Shown here one piece after another: positions 19,299 through 27,592 of a stretch of DNA of 64,000 bases. The DNA is from CAYUIG01 sp964444685 (lineage in GTDB: Bacteria > Gemmatimonadota > Gemmatimonadetes > Longimicrobiales > RSA9): NCBI GenBank assembly GCA_964444685.1, contig CAYUIG010000020.1, positions 1 through 64,000 of the forward strand. Direction: 5' to 3'. The notes under the pieces are model-generated. The model had not been told where the DNA came from. It saw only the letters and a program-made list of their open reading frames with translations, and ran no database searches. Position 1 is the first letter of the stretch, and every line of letters starts with the position of its first letter. The translations under genes were made by a program, and so were the position numbers.

Positions 19299-19642
19299 TG
19301 GATGGCCTCACGCGCGCACTCGAATCGCTGAGCCGCGTGCACGGCGTGACCGGCGCAATGGTGGTGGAAGCCGAAGCGGGCGTGCCCGTCCTCGAGGAGC
19401 TCGCTGAAGGTGTGCGCGGGGGCGCGGTCGCCGCACTGACGGCTTCGCTGTACCGCCGAACGGCGGAAGCGGCCGGCGCAGCGGGCTTCGGAAACGTGAC
19501 CACGCTGCAGCTCGAGGCAGAGTCCGGACACGTGCTCGCGGCGGGATCCGGCGAGCTGATCCTGGTCGTGATCGCGGAACGCGACGCGTCGCTCGGGATG
19601 CTGCGGCTCGAGCTCGCGCGCGCGGCGGAGGCGCTGCGATGA
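19295..19642 (+). CDS. Roadblock/LC7-like protein
   Basis: 115 residues, a bare Roadblock domain (VTGAMVVEAEAGVPVLEEL, then GELILVVIAERDASLGMLRLEL). GTG 19295 is 7 bases from GGAGG (19283-19287); ATG 19298 is the next codon, and both starts overlap the previous stop. By position it is a partner or GTPase-activating subunit for the MglA-type GTPase at 20121 (inference from MglB biology). Confidence 0.78.
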   Translation: MMDGLTRALESLSRVHGVTGAMVVEAEAGVPVLEELAEGVRGGAVAALTASLYRRTAEAAGAAGFGNVTTLQLEAESGHVLAAGSGELILVVIAERDASLGMLRLELARAAEALR

Positions 19643-20121
19643 AGTCGAACGAGCTGCCCGCCCTCGTGGCCGCGCTGAAGCAGCCGATCCGCGACTTCGT
19701 GCGCGATGCACGCGTGCGTGTCGCGCTGCTGGTCACCGGCAGCGGCCAGGTGCTCGCGCAGCACGGGTTCACGCGCGCCTACGAGGTGATGAACGTGGCC
19801 GCGCTCGCCGCTGCGGCGCACGCGTCATCGCGCATGTTGGCCGAGGTCACGCGTTCGGGCCGCTGGACACACATGTACCACGCGGGCCAGCAGCGGCAGC
19901 TCTTCCTCGCGCCGCTGTCTACGCCGGGCGGCGAGATGATCCTCGTGGTCGTGCACGACAGCGAGTCGTCGCTCGGAATGGTGCAGGTGTTCTTCGAGCG
20001 GCTGCAGAGTGCGGTCGCAGCGCTGGGTGCGGCGCCGCCGGGCTCGGCGGATGCGGAGAGCTTCGAGCAGGACCTCAACGCGGGCCTGGAGCGCGTGTTC
20101 CCCGACTCGGCGGAGGCCTGA
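19639..20121 (+). CDS. Roadblock/LC7 protein, MglB-like
   Basis: 160 residues, the usual MglB size. The Roadblock fold shows in RVRVALLVTGSGQVLAQHGF and GGEMILVVVHDSESSLGMVQVFF; the last 40 residues form an acidic tail. It ends exactly where the GTPase gene begins (ATG overlapping TGA), the standard mglB-mglA arrangement. MglB is the GTPase-activating protein of MglA, which sets cell polarity in gliding bacteria. Confidence 0.85.
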   Translation: MKSNELPALVAALKQPIRDFVRDARVRVALLVTGSGQVLAQHGFTRAYEVMNVAALAAAAHASSRMLAEVTRSGRWTHMYHAGQQRQLFLAPLSTPGGEMILVVVHDSESSLGMVQVFFERLQSAVAALGAAPPGSADAESFEQDLNAGLERVFPDSAEA

Positions 20122-20720
20122 TGTCGCTGGTCAACTACTCGACGCGCGAGATCACCTGCAAGATCGTCTACTACGGCCCGGGCCGGTCCGGAAAGACGAC
20201 GAACCTGCAGCACGTGCACGCGCACATCCCCGAGGAGCGACGCGGGCCGATGCTGTCCCTCGCGACCGAGACGGATCGCACGCTGTTCTTCGACTTCCTC
20301 CCGCTCGACCTCGGCGCGGTGTCGGGCTTCCGCGTGCGCCTGCAGCTCTACACGGTGCCCGGACAGGTGTACTACAACGCAACGCGCAAGCTCGTGCTGC
20401 GCGGCGCCGACGGGGTGGTGTTCGTGGCCGATTCGCAGCGCGAGCAGATGGAGGAAAACCTCGAGGGCCTGCGCAACCTGCACGAGAACCTGCTCGAGGA
20501 GGAAGTCGACCTGCGCACGTTTCCGCTCGTGCTCCAGTACAACAAGCGTGATCTGCCGGGCGTGATGCCGGTGGAGGAGATGGAGGATGCACTGAACTTC
20601 CGGAACCTGCCCGCATTCGCGGCGTCGGCGGTAGAGGGTGCGGGCGTGTTCGACACGCTGAAGGCGGTCAGTCAGCTGGTACTGCAGGGGCTTTCCCGGC
20701 GGTTCCGCGGCGCGCGGTAG
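20121..20720 (+). CDS. mglA: MglA-type small Ras-like GTPase
   Basis: 199 residues. G1 Walker A GPGRSGKTT (residues 19-27), the MglA-specific G3 TVPGQ rather than DxxG, and G4 NKRD are all present; the ARKLVLRGADGVVFVADSQ region also matches MglA. MglA-type GTPases switch cell polarity and control gliding or type IV pili in myxobacteria and relatives. It is coupled to three Roadblock proteins upstream and to a DnaA-like ATPase 14 bases downstream. Confidence 0.94.
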   Translation: MSLVNYSTREITCKIVYYGPGRSGKTTNLQHVHAHIPEERRGPMLSLATETDRTLFFDFLPLDLGAVSGFRVRLQLYTVPGQVYYNATRKLVLRGADGVVFVADSQREQMEENLEGLRNLHENLLEEEVDLRTFPLVLQYNKRDLPGVMPVEEMEDALNFRNLPAFAASAVEGAGVFDTLKAVSQLVLQGLSRRFRGAR

Positions 20721-20734
20721 CGCGCGGGGCGGCC

Positions 20735-22180
20735 ATGCTCGATCCCCGACTCACCTTCGAGAGCTACGTCGTCGGCCCGTCGAACCGGCTGGCGGCCGCA
20801 GCGGCGCGCCGTGTGGCAGAGGCGCCTGGTCAGGCGTACAACCCGCTGTTCGTGCACGCGCCGTCCGGCCTTGGCAAGACGCACCTGCTGATGGCGATCG
20901 GCAATCACGCCGTGCGCTCGGGCAGCGACGTACACGTGATGTACGACACGCTCGAGCGGCTGATGGAGTCGGTGATGGCCGCCATCGAGGCGGGGGAGCG
21001 CGACGCATTCCGGACGCGCGTGCGCGAGTCCGGCATGCTGCTGCTCGATGACGTGCAGTTTCTTGCAGGCCGGCACGCGCTCCAGGAGGAGCTGCTGCGC
21101 GCGTGGGACGCGTTCCTCGTGCAGGGCGGACAGGTGGTGCTCGCGAGCGATCGCCCGCCCGCGGAAATCGATGGACTGGATCAGCGTCTGCTGACGCGCT
21201 TCTCGGGCGGCCTGATCGCGGACCTCGGTCCGCCCGACTACGAGACGCGCGTCGCGATCGTGCGCCGCAAGTCGGAGGAGCGGGGTCAGTCGCTGTCGCC
21301 CGGTGTGGCGGAGGTGCTGGCGCGCGCAGCGCTCGAGAACGTGCGCGAGCTCCAGGGCCGGCTGAACCGCGTGCTCGCAGGGCAGGAGCTGGATGGCCGG
21401 CCGCTGAGTGCGGAGGAGGTGGCGAAGCTGCTCGGGGTGCCCGTGCCGCCCGACGACTCGCCCGAGTTCCGCGAGTTCCTGGCCGAGATCGCGGGCACGG
21501 TGGACGAGCTCGTGGAGAAACTCGACGCCGGGATCGAGCCGATGGCGGGCGTCGAGGAGTTCCCGGCGCCGCCGCCCGGTCCCGCGCTCGACGACCTGCC
21601 GCTGGATCCGGGCTCGTTCGCGGTGCGCGCAGCGCGCACCGTTCCGGACGAGCCCGGCGAGCGCTACTCGCCTTTCGTTGCGTACGGCGGCCGCGACTCG
21701 GGCAAGACCGCGCTCCTGCTCGCGATCGCGCACGCACTGCGCGAGCGGCATCCGGAGATGCGCGTCGCGTACATCGAAGGACGCGACTTCACGGCCGGAC
21801 TGATCGAGGCGATCGAGCAGGGGCGCCTGGATGCGTGGCGCGCGCGCTGGCGCTCGGCCGGTGCACTGCTGATCGATGATGTCGACGCGCTGACGGCGAC
21901 CGAACGCGCGCAGGAGGAGCTCTTCCACCTGTTCGATGCGTTGCGCGCACGCAACGCGCAGCTCGTGTTCTCCGCATCGGCGCCGCCGCGTGAGCTCGAG
22001 GGTATGGAGGCGAGGCTGCGGACGCGGCTGGAGAGCGGCCTGGTCGTGGATCTGAACGAGGCGCAGCGGAAGCCGGTGCAGCAGACCGGCGAACCGGTGG
22101 ATGAATGGTTCCTGAATCCCGAGAAGGTGCTCTGGACGTGGCCGTATCTCGAGGCGTGGCTGGAAGAGGACGCGCGCTGA
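20735..22180 (+). CDS. tandem DnaA-like ATPase protein without DNA-binding domain
   Basis: 481 residues with two P-loop modules. The first (about 1-225) is a DnaA-like AAA+ domain: LTFESYVVGPSNRLA start, Walker A APSGLGKTH (42-50), Walker B LLLDDVQF, and DQRLLTRFSGGLIADLGPPDYETRVAI sensor region. The second (about 285-450) has GGRDSGKTA (K324), LLIDDVDAL and a matching LRTRLESGLVVDL. The DnaA domain IV helix-turn-helix is absent, so it is not the replication initiator. A polymerising or scaffolding AAA+ role in the MglA/Che system is possible (inference). Confidence 0.85.
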   Translation: MLDPRLTFESYVVGPSNRLAAAAARRVAEAPGQAYNPLFVHAPSGLGKTHLLMAIGNHAVRSGSDVHVMYDTLERLMESVMAAIEAGERDAFRTRVRESGMLLLDDVQFLAGRHALQEELLRAWDAFLVQGGQVVLASDRPPAEIDGLDQRLLTRFSGGLIADLGPPDYETRVAIVRRKSEERGQSLSPGVAEVLARAALENVRELQGRLNRVLAGQELDGRPLSAEEVAKLLGVPVPPDDSPEFREFLAEIAGTVDELVEKLDAGIEPMAGVEEFPAPPPGPALDDLPLDPGSFAVRAARTVPDEPGERYSPFVAYGGRDSGKTALLLAIAHALRERHPEMRVAYIEGRDFTAGLIEAIEQGRLDAWRARWRSAGALLIDDVDALTATERAQEELFHLFDALRARNAQLVFSASAPPRELEGMEARLRTRLESGLVVDLNEAQRKPVQQTGEPVDEWFLNPEKVLWTWPYLEAWLEEDAR

Positions 22181-23791
22181 ATGGCGATCAAGGGTAATCT
22201 CGCCGATACGGGGCTGGCGGAGGTCTGCCAGCTGCTGGCGCTCGGTCTGAAGACCGGGTGCCTGTCGGTCGTCGACCGCGCGCGCTTCGGGCAGCTCTAC
22301 TTCGATCGCGGCCGCATCACGTTCGCGACGATCGTGAATCGGCGCGACCGGCTGGGCCGCATCCTCGTGCGTGAAGGGCTCGTCACACGCGAGGCGCTCG
22401 AGAACGCGCTGCGGGCGCAGGCGGAGTCGCCGGGGATGCGGCTCGGCGAACTTCTCGTGGCCAGCGGTGCCGTGACGCGCGAGGACCTCGACCGCTGCAT
22501 CCGCCTGCAGATGGAAGAGGCGGTCTATCATCTCTTCGGCTGGCCGCGCGGCACGTTCTTCTTCGAGCCCGATGCGCGTCCGCCCGAAGGTGAGCTCACG
22601 GTCTCGATCAACGCCGAGGGCGTGCTGCTCGAGGCCGCGCGCCGGCACGACGAGTGGGCGATGGTCGCCGCGAACGTGCCATCCCCGGAGGCGATCCTCG
22701 TGGCCGTGCCCGGCGTGTCGCCGGAATCGGCGGGGGAGGGCGGTGCGCGCATGTACTCGCTGCTCGACGGCCGCCGCAGCATTGCCGATGCTGCCGTGGC
22801 CGCGGGCATGCCGGAGCTCGAGGCCGCGCGCATCGCGAACCGGCTGGTTGCGGCCGGTTCGGCGCGTCTCGTCTCCACGCCGTCCGATCGGCGCGGCAGC
22901 GTGGAGGAGGAAGCCGATGACCGGCTGCGGCTGGGCCGCGCGCTCTATCGCAGCGGCATGTACGCAGAGGCGGAAGCGGAGTTCGAGCGCGTGCTCGCCG
23001 TGCGACGCGGTGATGCGACCGCGCGCCTGCACCTCGGACTGATTGCACTGCGTCACGGTCGGCCCGCGGTGGCGGCGGATACGCTGCGCGAACTCGCGTC
23101 GGAGCCGTCGCCGCGACGTTCCGTGCGGCTCGCACTCGCGGCGGCACTGCGCGCGCTGAACCGGCCGGACGAGTCACTCGAAGTGCTCGACGCGAGTGAG
23201 GCCGAAGCGCCCGATTCCCCTGCGGTCCCGCTCGGCCGCGCGGCTGCGCACCTGCTGACGCGCCGTCCGTCGGCCGCGCGCCGCGAGCTCGCGCTGCACC
23301 TCGAGCGCCTGGGCGATCGTCGCCGCGGCGCGGCGTACTGGTACCATGCCGCGCTCGCCGCTGCGCTGTCGTCCGAGCCCGATACCGCGGCCGCGCTCGT
23401 CGACGAAGGATTGCGCGCATGGCCCGATTCCGCGCCGCTGCTCCTGTTCGCGGGACTGTTGTGCGAGCGGCGCGGCGACCTCGACGCAGCCGAGCGCTTC
23501 TACCGTCGTTCGGTCGAGACCGATGCCGGCATCGCACAGGCGCACAAGGGACTCGGCGACATCGCGTACCGCCGCGGCGCGCAGCACGAGGCGCTGCGTC
23601 ATTACGCGCGCGCGGCCGAGCTGGCGCCCGATCTCGGCGACGATCTCTACGAGAAGATGGGCAACCTGCACTATCGTGCGCGTGCTCCGCAGGAAGCGGC
23701 GCGCTGCTGGAACCGCGCCCTCGAGCTCAACCCTGCGAGCCGGGCCGCGCGCACCAACCTCGAGATGCTTTCGCGTGCTGTCGGAGTCTGA
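22181..23791 (+). CDS. DUF4388 and TPR protein (second paralogue)
   Basis: 536 residues. The DUF4388 N-terminus AIKGNLADTGLAEVCQLLALGLKTGCLSV is close to that of the 17284 gene, and YHLFGWPRGTFFFEPDARP matches its second element. A middle winged-helix-like part (DGRRSIADAAVAAGM) and a long TPR array to the C-terminus follow. The ATG directly abuts the stop of the DnaA-like gene. It probably arose by duplication with its paralogue at the other end of the GTPase block. Confidence 0.87.
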   Translation: MAIKGNLADTGLAEVCQLLALGLKTGCLSVVDRARFGQLYFDRGRITFATIVNRRDRLGRILVREGLVTREALENALRAQAESPGMRLGELLVASGAVTREDLDRCIRLQMEEAVYHLFGWPRGTFFFEPDARPPEGELTVSINAEGVLLEAARRHDEWAMVAANVPSPEAILVAVPGVSPESAGEGGARMYSLLDGRRSIADAAVAAGMPELEAARIANRLVAAGSARLVSTPSDRRGSVEEEADDRLRLGRALYRSGMYAEAEAEFERVLAVRRGDATARLHLGLIALRHGRPAVAADTLRELASEPSPRRSVRLALAAALRALNRPDESLEVLDASEAEAPDSPAVPLGRAAAHLLTRRPSAARRELALHLERLGDRRRGAAYWYHAALAAALSSEPDTAAALVDEGLRAWPDSAPLLLFAGLLCERRGDLDAAERFYRRSVETDAGIAQAHKGLGDIAYRRGAQHEALRHYARAAELAPDLGDDLYEKMGNLHYRARAPQEAARCWNRALELNPASRAARTNLEMLSRAVGV

Positions 23792-23798
23792 CGGCCGG

Positions 23799-24662
23799 AT
23801 GCCGCCGCCCCACGATCCACTCCGGCCGCCGCCGCCGCTGCCACTCGCGCACGGCGAGCTCAACGAGAGCGATGCCGCCGAGCTGCGTGCGCTGAAGTCC
23901 CAGATCCAGCGGCGCGTGGGCTTCGTGTGCGAGGGCTACAAGGAGAAATGCCTCCGCCGTCGCATCGCGGTGCGCATGCGGGCGCGCGGTGTGCACGGCT
24001 ACGGCGAGTACGCGGAGCTGCTCGAGAGCGATCCCGGCGAGTACGCGCGCCTGCTCGATGCGATCACCATCAACGTCAGCAAGCTGTTCCGCAATCCCGA
24101 AGTGTGGGAGGCGACGGCGCGCTTCGCGCTCCCCGCGCTCGCGCTGCAGCGCGGACCCATCCGTATCTGGAGTGCCGGTACGGCGGGCGGGGAAGAGGCG
24201 TACACGCTGGCGATTCTGGTGCTCCAGTACGGGCCGGAGGCCGGGCTCGACCCCACGCGCGTGCGCGTGCTCGGCACCGACATTGACCCGCGTTCGCTCG
24301 AGATCGCGCGCGGCGGCGAGTATCCGCCCTTCGCGTTCACCGAAATTTCGGACGAGCTGCGGGACCGCTGGTTCGAGGGACCGGAGCGGCAGCGTGTGCG
24401 GCCCGAGGTGCGGCGCATGGTGGAGTTCGCGCCCCTCGACCTGATGCGCGACCCGTATCCGACCGGCCAGCACCTCATCGTCTGCCGCAACGTCGTCATC
24501 TACTTCGAGCGCGAGGCGCAGGAGGCGCTGTTCAACCGCTTCCACGATGCGCTCGTGCCCGATGGTTTCCTGCTGCTGGGGAAGGTCGAAGCGCTGTTCG
24601 GAGCCGCTGCCGCCGGGTTCCGCACCATCGCGAACCGCGAGCGGCTCTTCCAGCGCGTTTGA
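23799..24662 (+). CDS. cheR: chemoreceptor methyltransferase CheR
   Basis: 287 residues from ATG 23799. N-terminal CheR helices (LKSQIQRRVGF), INVSKLFRNPEVWE, SAM-binding IWSAGTAGGEEAYTLAI, VLGTDIDPRSLEIARGGEY and the CRNVVIYF motif are visible. The SAM loop reads TAGGEEAYT where most CheR proteins have CSTGEEPYS. CheR methylates receptor glutamates in adaptation. A Pro-rich 15-residue extension precedes the domain. Seven bases after the DUF4388 gene. Confidence 0.94.
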   Translation: MPPPHDPLRPPPPLPLAHGELNESDAAELRALKSQIQRRVGFVCEGYKEKCLRRRIAVRMRARGVHGYGEYAELLESDPGEYARLLDAITINVSKLFRNPEVWEATARFALPALALQRGPIRIWSAGTAGGEEAYTLAILVLQYGPEAGLDPTRVRVLGTDIDPRSLEIARGGEYPPFAFTEISDELRDRWFEGPERQRVRPEVRRMVEFAPLDLMRDPYPTGQHLIVCRNVVIYFEREAQEALFNRFHDALVPDGFLLLGKVEALFGAAAAGFRTIANRERLFQRV

Positions 24663-25144
24663 TGCAGAAGCTCGCCGTCAACATCGGGGACGTACGCGCG
24701 GCTGCCGATGGCACCGTGCTCTTCACGATCGGACTCGGGTCGTGCGTCGCGATCGTGCTGTACGACGGCGTGCGCAACGTCGGCGGCCTCGCACACGCCA
24801 TGCTCCCCGACCCATCCAGCAGTCGCAGGCCGGCACCGCCCGGGCGCTTCGCCAGCACCGCAGTACCGGAGCTGGTGCGACTGATGGAGGAGTGCGGCGC
24901 ACGCAAGCACGCGCTGCGCGCACGACTGGCGGGCGGCGCCTCCATGTTCGCGAGTGTGCTGCCCGAGAGCGGGCGCCAGCTCGGCATGCGCAACGTCGAG
25001 GCTGCGCGCGTCGCACTCGCTGCGCTGCGCATTCCCGTCGACAACGAGGATGTCGGTGGTTCGCACGGCCGCTCGGTCTTCCTGCACACCTGCGACGGCC
25101 GTGTCGTCGTCACATCGGTGTATCATGACGACATCACGCTCTGA
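24662..25144 (+). CDS. cheD: chemoreceptor glutamine deamidase CheD
   Basis: 160 residues. The catalytic Cys lies in TIGLGSCVAIVLYD and the His in VGGLAHAMLP, with RARLAGGASMFA following, as in CheD. ATG 24662 overlaps the cheR stop. CheD deamidates receptors and activates CheC, which is encoded at the start of this locus, so the CheC-CheD pair is complete. Confidence 0.94.
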   Translation: MQKLAVNIGDVRAAADGTVLFTIGLGSCVAIVLYDGVRNVGGLAHAMLPDPSSSRRPAPPGRFASTAVPELVRLMEECGARKHALRARLAGGASMFASVLPESGRQLGMRNVEAARVALAALRIPVDNEDVGGSHGRSVFLHTCDGRVVVTSVYHDDITL

Positions 25145-25730
25145 TGCGCCGCCTTTCGCGGTAGCCGTTGCCGCATCGACCGGCGGACCGCGCGCACTCG
25201 TCGAGGTGCTCGGCCGGCTCCCGGCCAATCTGCCTGCAGCCGTCCTCGTCGTGCAGCACATGCCCCGGCACTTCACCGGCCGCCTCGCCGCACGGCTCGA
25301 CACGCTGTGTGCGCTTCCCGTCATCGAGCCCGCCGATGAAGAGCCGCTGCGCGCGGGCCGCGTCTATCTCGCCCCGGGCGGCTGTCACATGCGCGTCGCA
25401 AACGGCGACGGCCTGCGCATCCGCCTCGAGGATGGCCCGCCGGTATGGGGGGTGCGACCCGCCGCCGATCCCGTCTTCGATGATGTCGCGCGTCTGTTCG
25501 GACGCGCCGCGATCGGTGTCGTGCTGACGGGCATGGGTCGCGACGGCGCGGCGGGACTGCGCGCGATTCGCGAGTCGGGCGGCTGGACGATTGCGCAGGA
25601 TCCCGAGACCGCCACGCTCGCCGGCATGCCGCGCTCCGCGGCGCCATTCGCGGATGTGATGCTGCCGCTCGAACGGATCGCGGCCGCGGTCGCAGCACGC
25701 ATCCTCGCCGCCGCACGCGACGGCGAGTGA
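25125..25730 (+). CDS. cheB: CheB-type methylesterase lacking a receiver domain
   Basis: 201 residues covering only the methylesterase domain: catalytic Ser in ASTGGP (S18), His in VVQHMP and Asp in GMGRDGAAGL. The N-terminal receiver that normally gates CheB through CheA phosphorylation is absent, and there is no room for one because the start overlaps cheD by 20 bases. It demethylates or deamidates receptors; its control must differ from classic CheB. Confidence 0.93.
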   Translation: MTTSRSDAPPFAVAVAASTGGPRALVEVLGRLPANLPAAVLVVQHMPRHFTGRLAARLDTLCALPVIEPADEEPLRAGRVYLAPGGCHMRVANGDGLRIRLEDGPPVWGVRPAADPVFDDVARLFGRAAIGVVLTGMGRDGAAGLRAIRESGGWTIAQDPETATLAGMPRSAAPFADVMLPLERIAAAVAARILAAARDGE

Positions 25731-26683
25731 TACGCACCCTTCTCTTCCTCATCGCCACGACCGCCGGCCCTGTCGCGGCGCAGCTCACCGACACCATTCC
25801 GCTGACCGGCGCCGTGCGCATCGTGCACGCGCCCGCCAGTGCCGCGATCGCGCGGCAGCTCGCCGATGTTGCGCGCGGCGCCCGTCCGCTTCCCGGGCTG
25901 CCGGCCGAAGTGCTCGACTCCATGCCGCTCGTGCACGTGCTGCTCGCGCCCGATGCCACCGCGTGGGATTCGCTGACCGGAGGACGTGCACCGGACTGGG
26001 GTGCGGGTGTCGCGATTCCCGCGGCGAATCGCATCATCCTGCCCGCGTACGCATCCACGCGTGGTTCGCTCGAGCAGCTGCCGCGCGTGCTGCGTCACGA
26101 GCTCGCGCACGTCGCGCTGCGACGCTACCTCGACAGCGATCCACCACGCTGGTTCACCGAAGGCTACGCGGTGTGGGCCGCGGGTCAGCTCGATACCGAG
26201 GCCGCATGGCTGCTCCGCCTCGCCTTCATGCTGCGACGCGCGCCGCCGCTCGATTCGCTCACCCTCGACTGGCCGCGCGGCGCAACCGACGCGCGGGTCG
26301 CGTATCTGCTCTCGGCCAGCGTACTCGAGTACCTCTACGATGCGGCGGGCGAGAACGGACTGCGCCGATTCCTCGAGCGCTGGCGGCTCAGTGGTGATCT
26401 CGAAGCGTCGCTGCGCGTCACCTACGGCCTCACCCTCGGCCAGCTCGAGCGTTACTGGGGACGGAGCGTGCGACGCCGCTACGGCTGGCTCCTGTTCGCC
26501 GCGCAGACCGCCGTCATTTGGGCCATGCTGTCCACCCTCGTGGTGGGCCTCTGGCTGCTCCGCCGCCGGCGCGACCGGCACCGCCTCGAACGGCTGCGCG
26601 CCGAAGAGATCCCCGATGAGCCAGCGTTCTGGGAGAACACCGGCGACGACGACGCCGCACGGGACCCCCCGCCCGCGCCTTGA
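25727..26683 (+). CDS. membrane-anchored zincin-like peptidase (peptidase MA type)
   Basis: 318 residues. It begins with a signal peptide (residues 1-18, cut near VAAQ) and has a zincin motif LRHELAHVALRRY followed 20 residues later by WFTEGYAVWAA, the HExxH...E arrangement of gluzincins. A C-terminal membrane helix (about 255-280) with a charged cytoplasmic tail follows. Substrate unknown. The GTG start overlaps the cheB stop, so it may be the last gene of the chemosensory transcript. Confidence 0.82.
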   Translation: MIRTLLFLIATTAGPVAAQLTDTIPLTGAVRIVHAPASAAIARQLADVARGARPLPGLPAEVLDSMPLVHVLLAPDATAWDSLTGGRAPDWGAGVAIPAANRIILPAYASTRGSLEQLPRVLRHELAHVALRRYLDSDPPRWFTEGYAVWAAGQLDTEAAWLLRLAFMLRRAPPLDSLTLDWPRGATDARVAYLLSASVLEYLYDAAGENGLRRFLERWRLSGDLEASLRVTYGLTLGQLERYWGRSVRRRYGWLLFAAQTAVIWAMLSTLVVGLWLLRRRRDRHRLERLRAEEIPDEPAFWENTGDDDAARDPPPAP

Positions 26684-26716
26684 CGCGCCGCTTCGCCCGC
26701 GACGATCTTCCGCGCC

Positions 26717-26914
26717 ATGAGCACTCGCACACCTCGAAGCGCCGCGCCGCGCACATCGCTCCGGTTCTCACGCATCAACATCGCGCTGCTCGCCGCGGGC
26801 ATCGGCACCGTCATGCTCGGCTACAGCCTGCTCGCGGGCGGGTCCACCGTGGCCGCACCGCTCCTCCTCGTGCTCGGCTACGCCGTCCTCATCCCGCTCG
26901 GCATCATCCTCTAG
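26717..26914 (+). CDS. small two-helix membrane protein, DUF3098-like
   Basis: 65 residues with a basic N-terminus (1-20), a helix INIALLAAGIGTVMLGYSLL and a second helix APLLLVLGYAVLIPLGIIL. The RxN start of the first helix and the Gly-rich end resemble DUF3098 membrane proteins. Function unknown. It sits between the zincin-like gene and tRNA-Val. Confidence 0.65.
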   Translation: MSTRTPRSAAPRTSLRFSRINIALLAAGIGTVMLGYSLLAGGSTVAAPLLLVLGYAVLIPLGIIL

Positions 26915-26970
26915 AAATGTCCACGTTCCCGCCCGCCGCGACTCGTGCTATCTTTAGCGCGATCCACGAC

Positions 26971-27045
26971 GGGCGCTTAGCTCAGCTGGTCCAGAGCGCC
27001 TCGCTTACACCGAGGAGGTCGCTGGTTCGAATCCAGCAGCGCCCA
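26971..27045 (+). tRNA. tRNA-Val (anticodon UAC)
   Basis: A full cloverleaf: acceptor GGGCGCT (26971-26977) pairs with AGCGCCC (27038-27044) and the discriminator is A27045. The D stem is GCTC/GAGC, the anticodon stem CCTCG/CGAGG closes the loop CTTACAC with anticodon TAC, and the T arm is GCTGG-TTCGAAT-CCAGC. CCA is not encoded. A -10-like TATCTT lies at 26949-26954, without a convincing -35. Confidence 0.97.
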
Positions 27046-27067
27046 TGCAGCCGGGCCCGGGGCTGAG

Positions 27068-27271
27068 ATGATCGAGGCACGCCGCCGCACCTGGAAGATC
27101 ACCATCGCCCTCGGCGATCGCACCTGGCCCTACATGAACGCCGACATCGAGTTCGACGGCGAGCACGGCCTCGTGCACGTGTACCGCGGTGCCCAGCTGC
27201 TCGCCAGCGCGCCCATCTCGGCCGCCGTCGTCGAATGGATCGACCCGCAGCAGGAGCTGCGGCAGCAGTAG
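27068..27271 (+). CDS. small hypothetical protein
   Basis: 67 residues, soluble, with a beta-rich pattern (WKITIALGDRTWPYMNADIEF, then LVHVYRGAQLLASAPISAA). ATG 27068 lies just after the tRNA. No family recognised. Codon use and GC match the neighbours, supporting a real gene. Confidence 0.55.
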   Translation: MIEARRRTWKITIALGDRTWPYMNADIEFDGEHGLVHVYRGAQLLASAPISAAVVEWIDPQQELRQQ

Positions 27272-27319
27272 TCAACTTCGCGCGGTTCCCCGTCCCAACC
27301 GCGCGAACGAGGAAGCTCC

Positions 27320-27592
27320 ATGAAGCGAAAGCTCACGCGATACCGCGCCGGCTGGCGCGTCCTCGCCACCGGCGAGGTCGGCTACAGCGACTGGTCCGAC
27401 GACCAGCGCGCCATCAAGGCATGGGTCGAAGAACGCAATCGCCAGGATTACGGACGCATCAACTACTGGATCGAATCCTCGCATACCGCCCGCACCGCCC
27501 ACGACTACGATGCGACCCGGCAGCCCTCACGTCCTCGCCCCCCATGGCGGCGCGTCGATCCCGCCGCCGGATCCGGTACCGACGCGGAGTAG
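27320..27592 (+). CDS. small hypothetical protein
   Basis: 90 residues, basic in the first half (KRKLTRYRAGWRVLATG), Trp-rich in the middle and Pro/Arg-rich at the end. ATG 27320 follows GAGGA at suitable spacing. No family recognised; the tail looks unconserved. It borders the long gene-free region on its right. Confidence 0.5.
   Translation: MKRKLTRYRAGWRVLATGEVGYSDWSDDQRAIKAWVEERNRQDYGRINYWIESSHTARTAHDYDATRQPSRPRPPWRRVDPAAGSGTDAE

Noticed and set aside
20735..22180. Replication initiator dnaA and a nearby origin
   Set aside because: The C-terminal DNA-binding domain is missing, a second ATPase module is present, and no DnaA-box cluster, dnaN or other origin genes are nearby.
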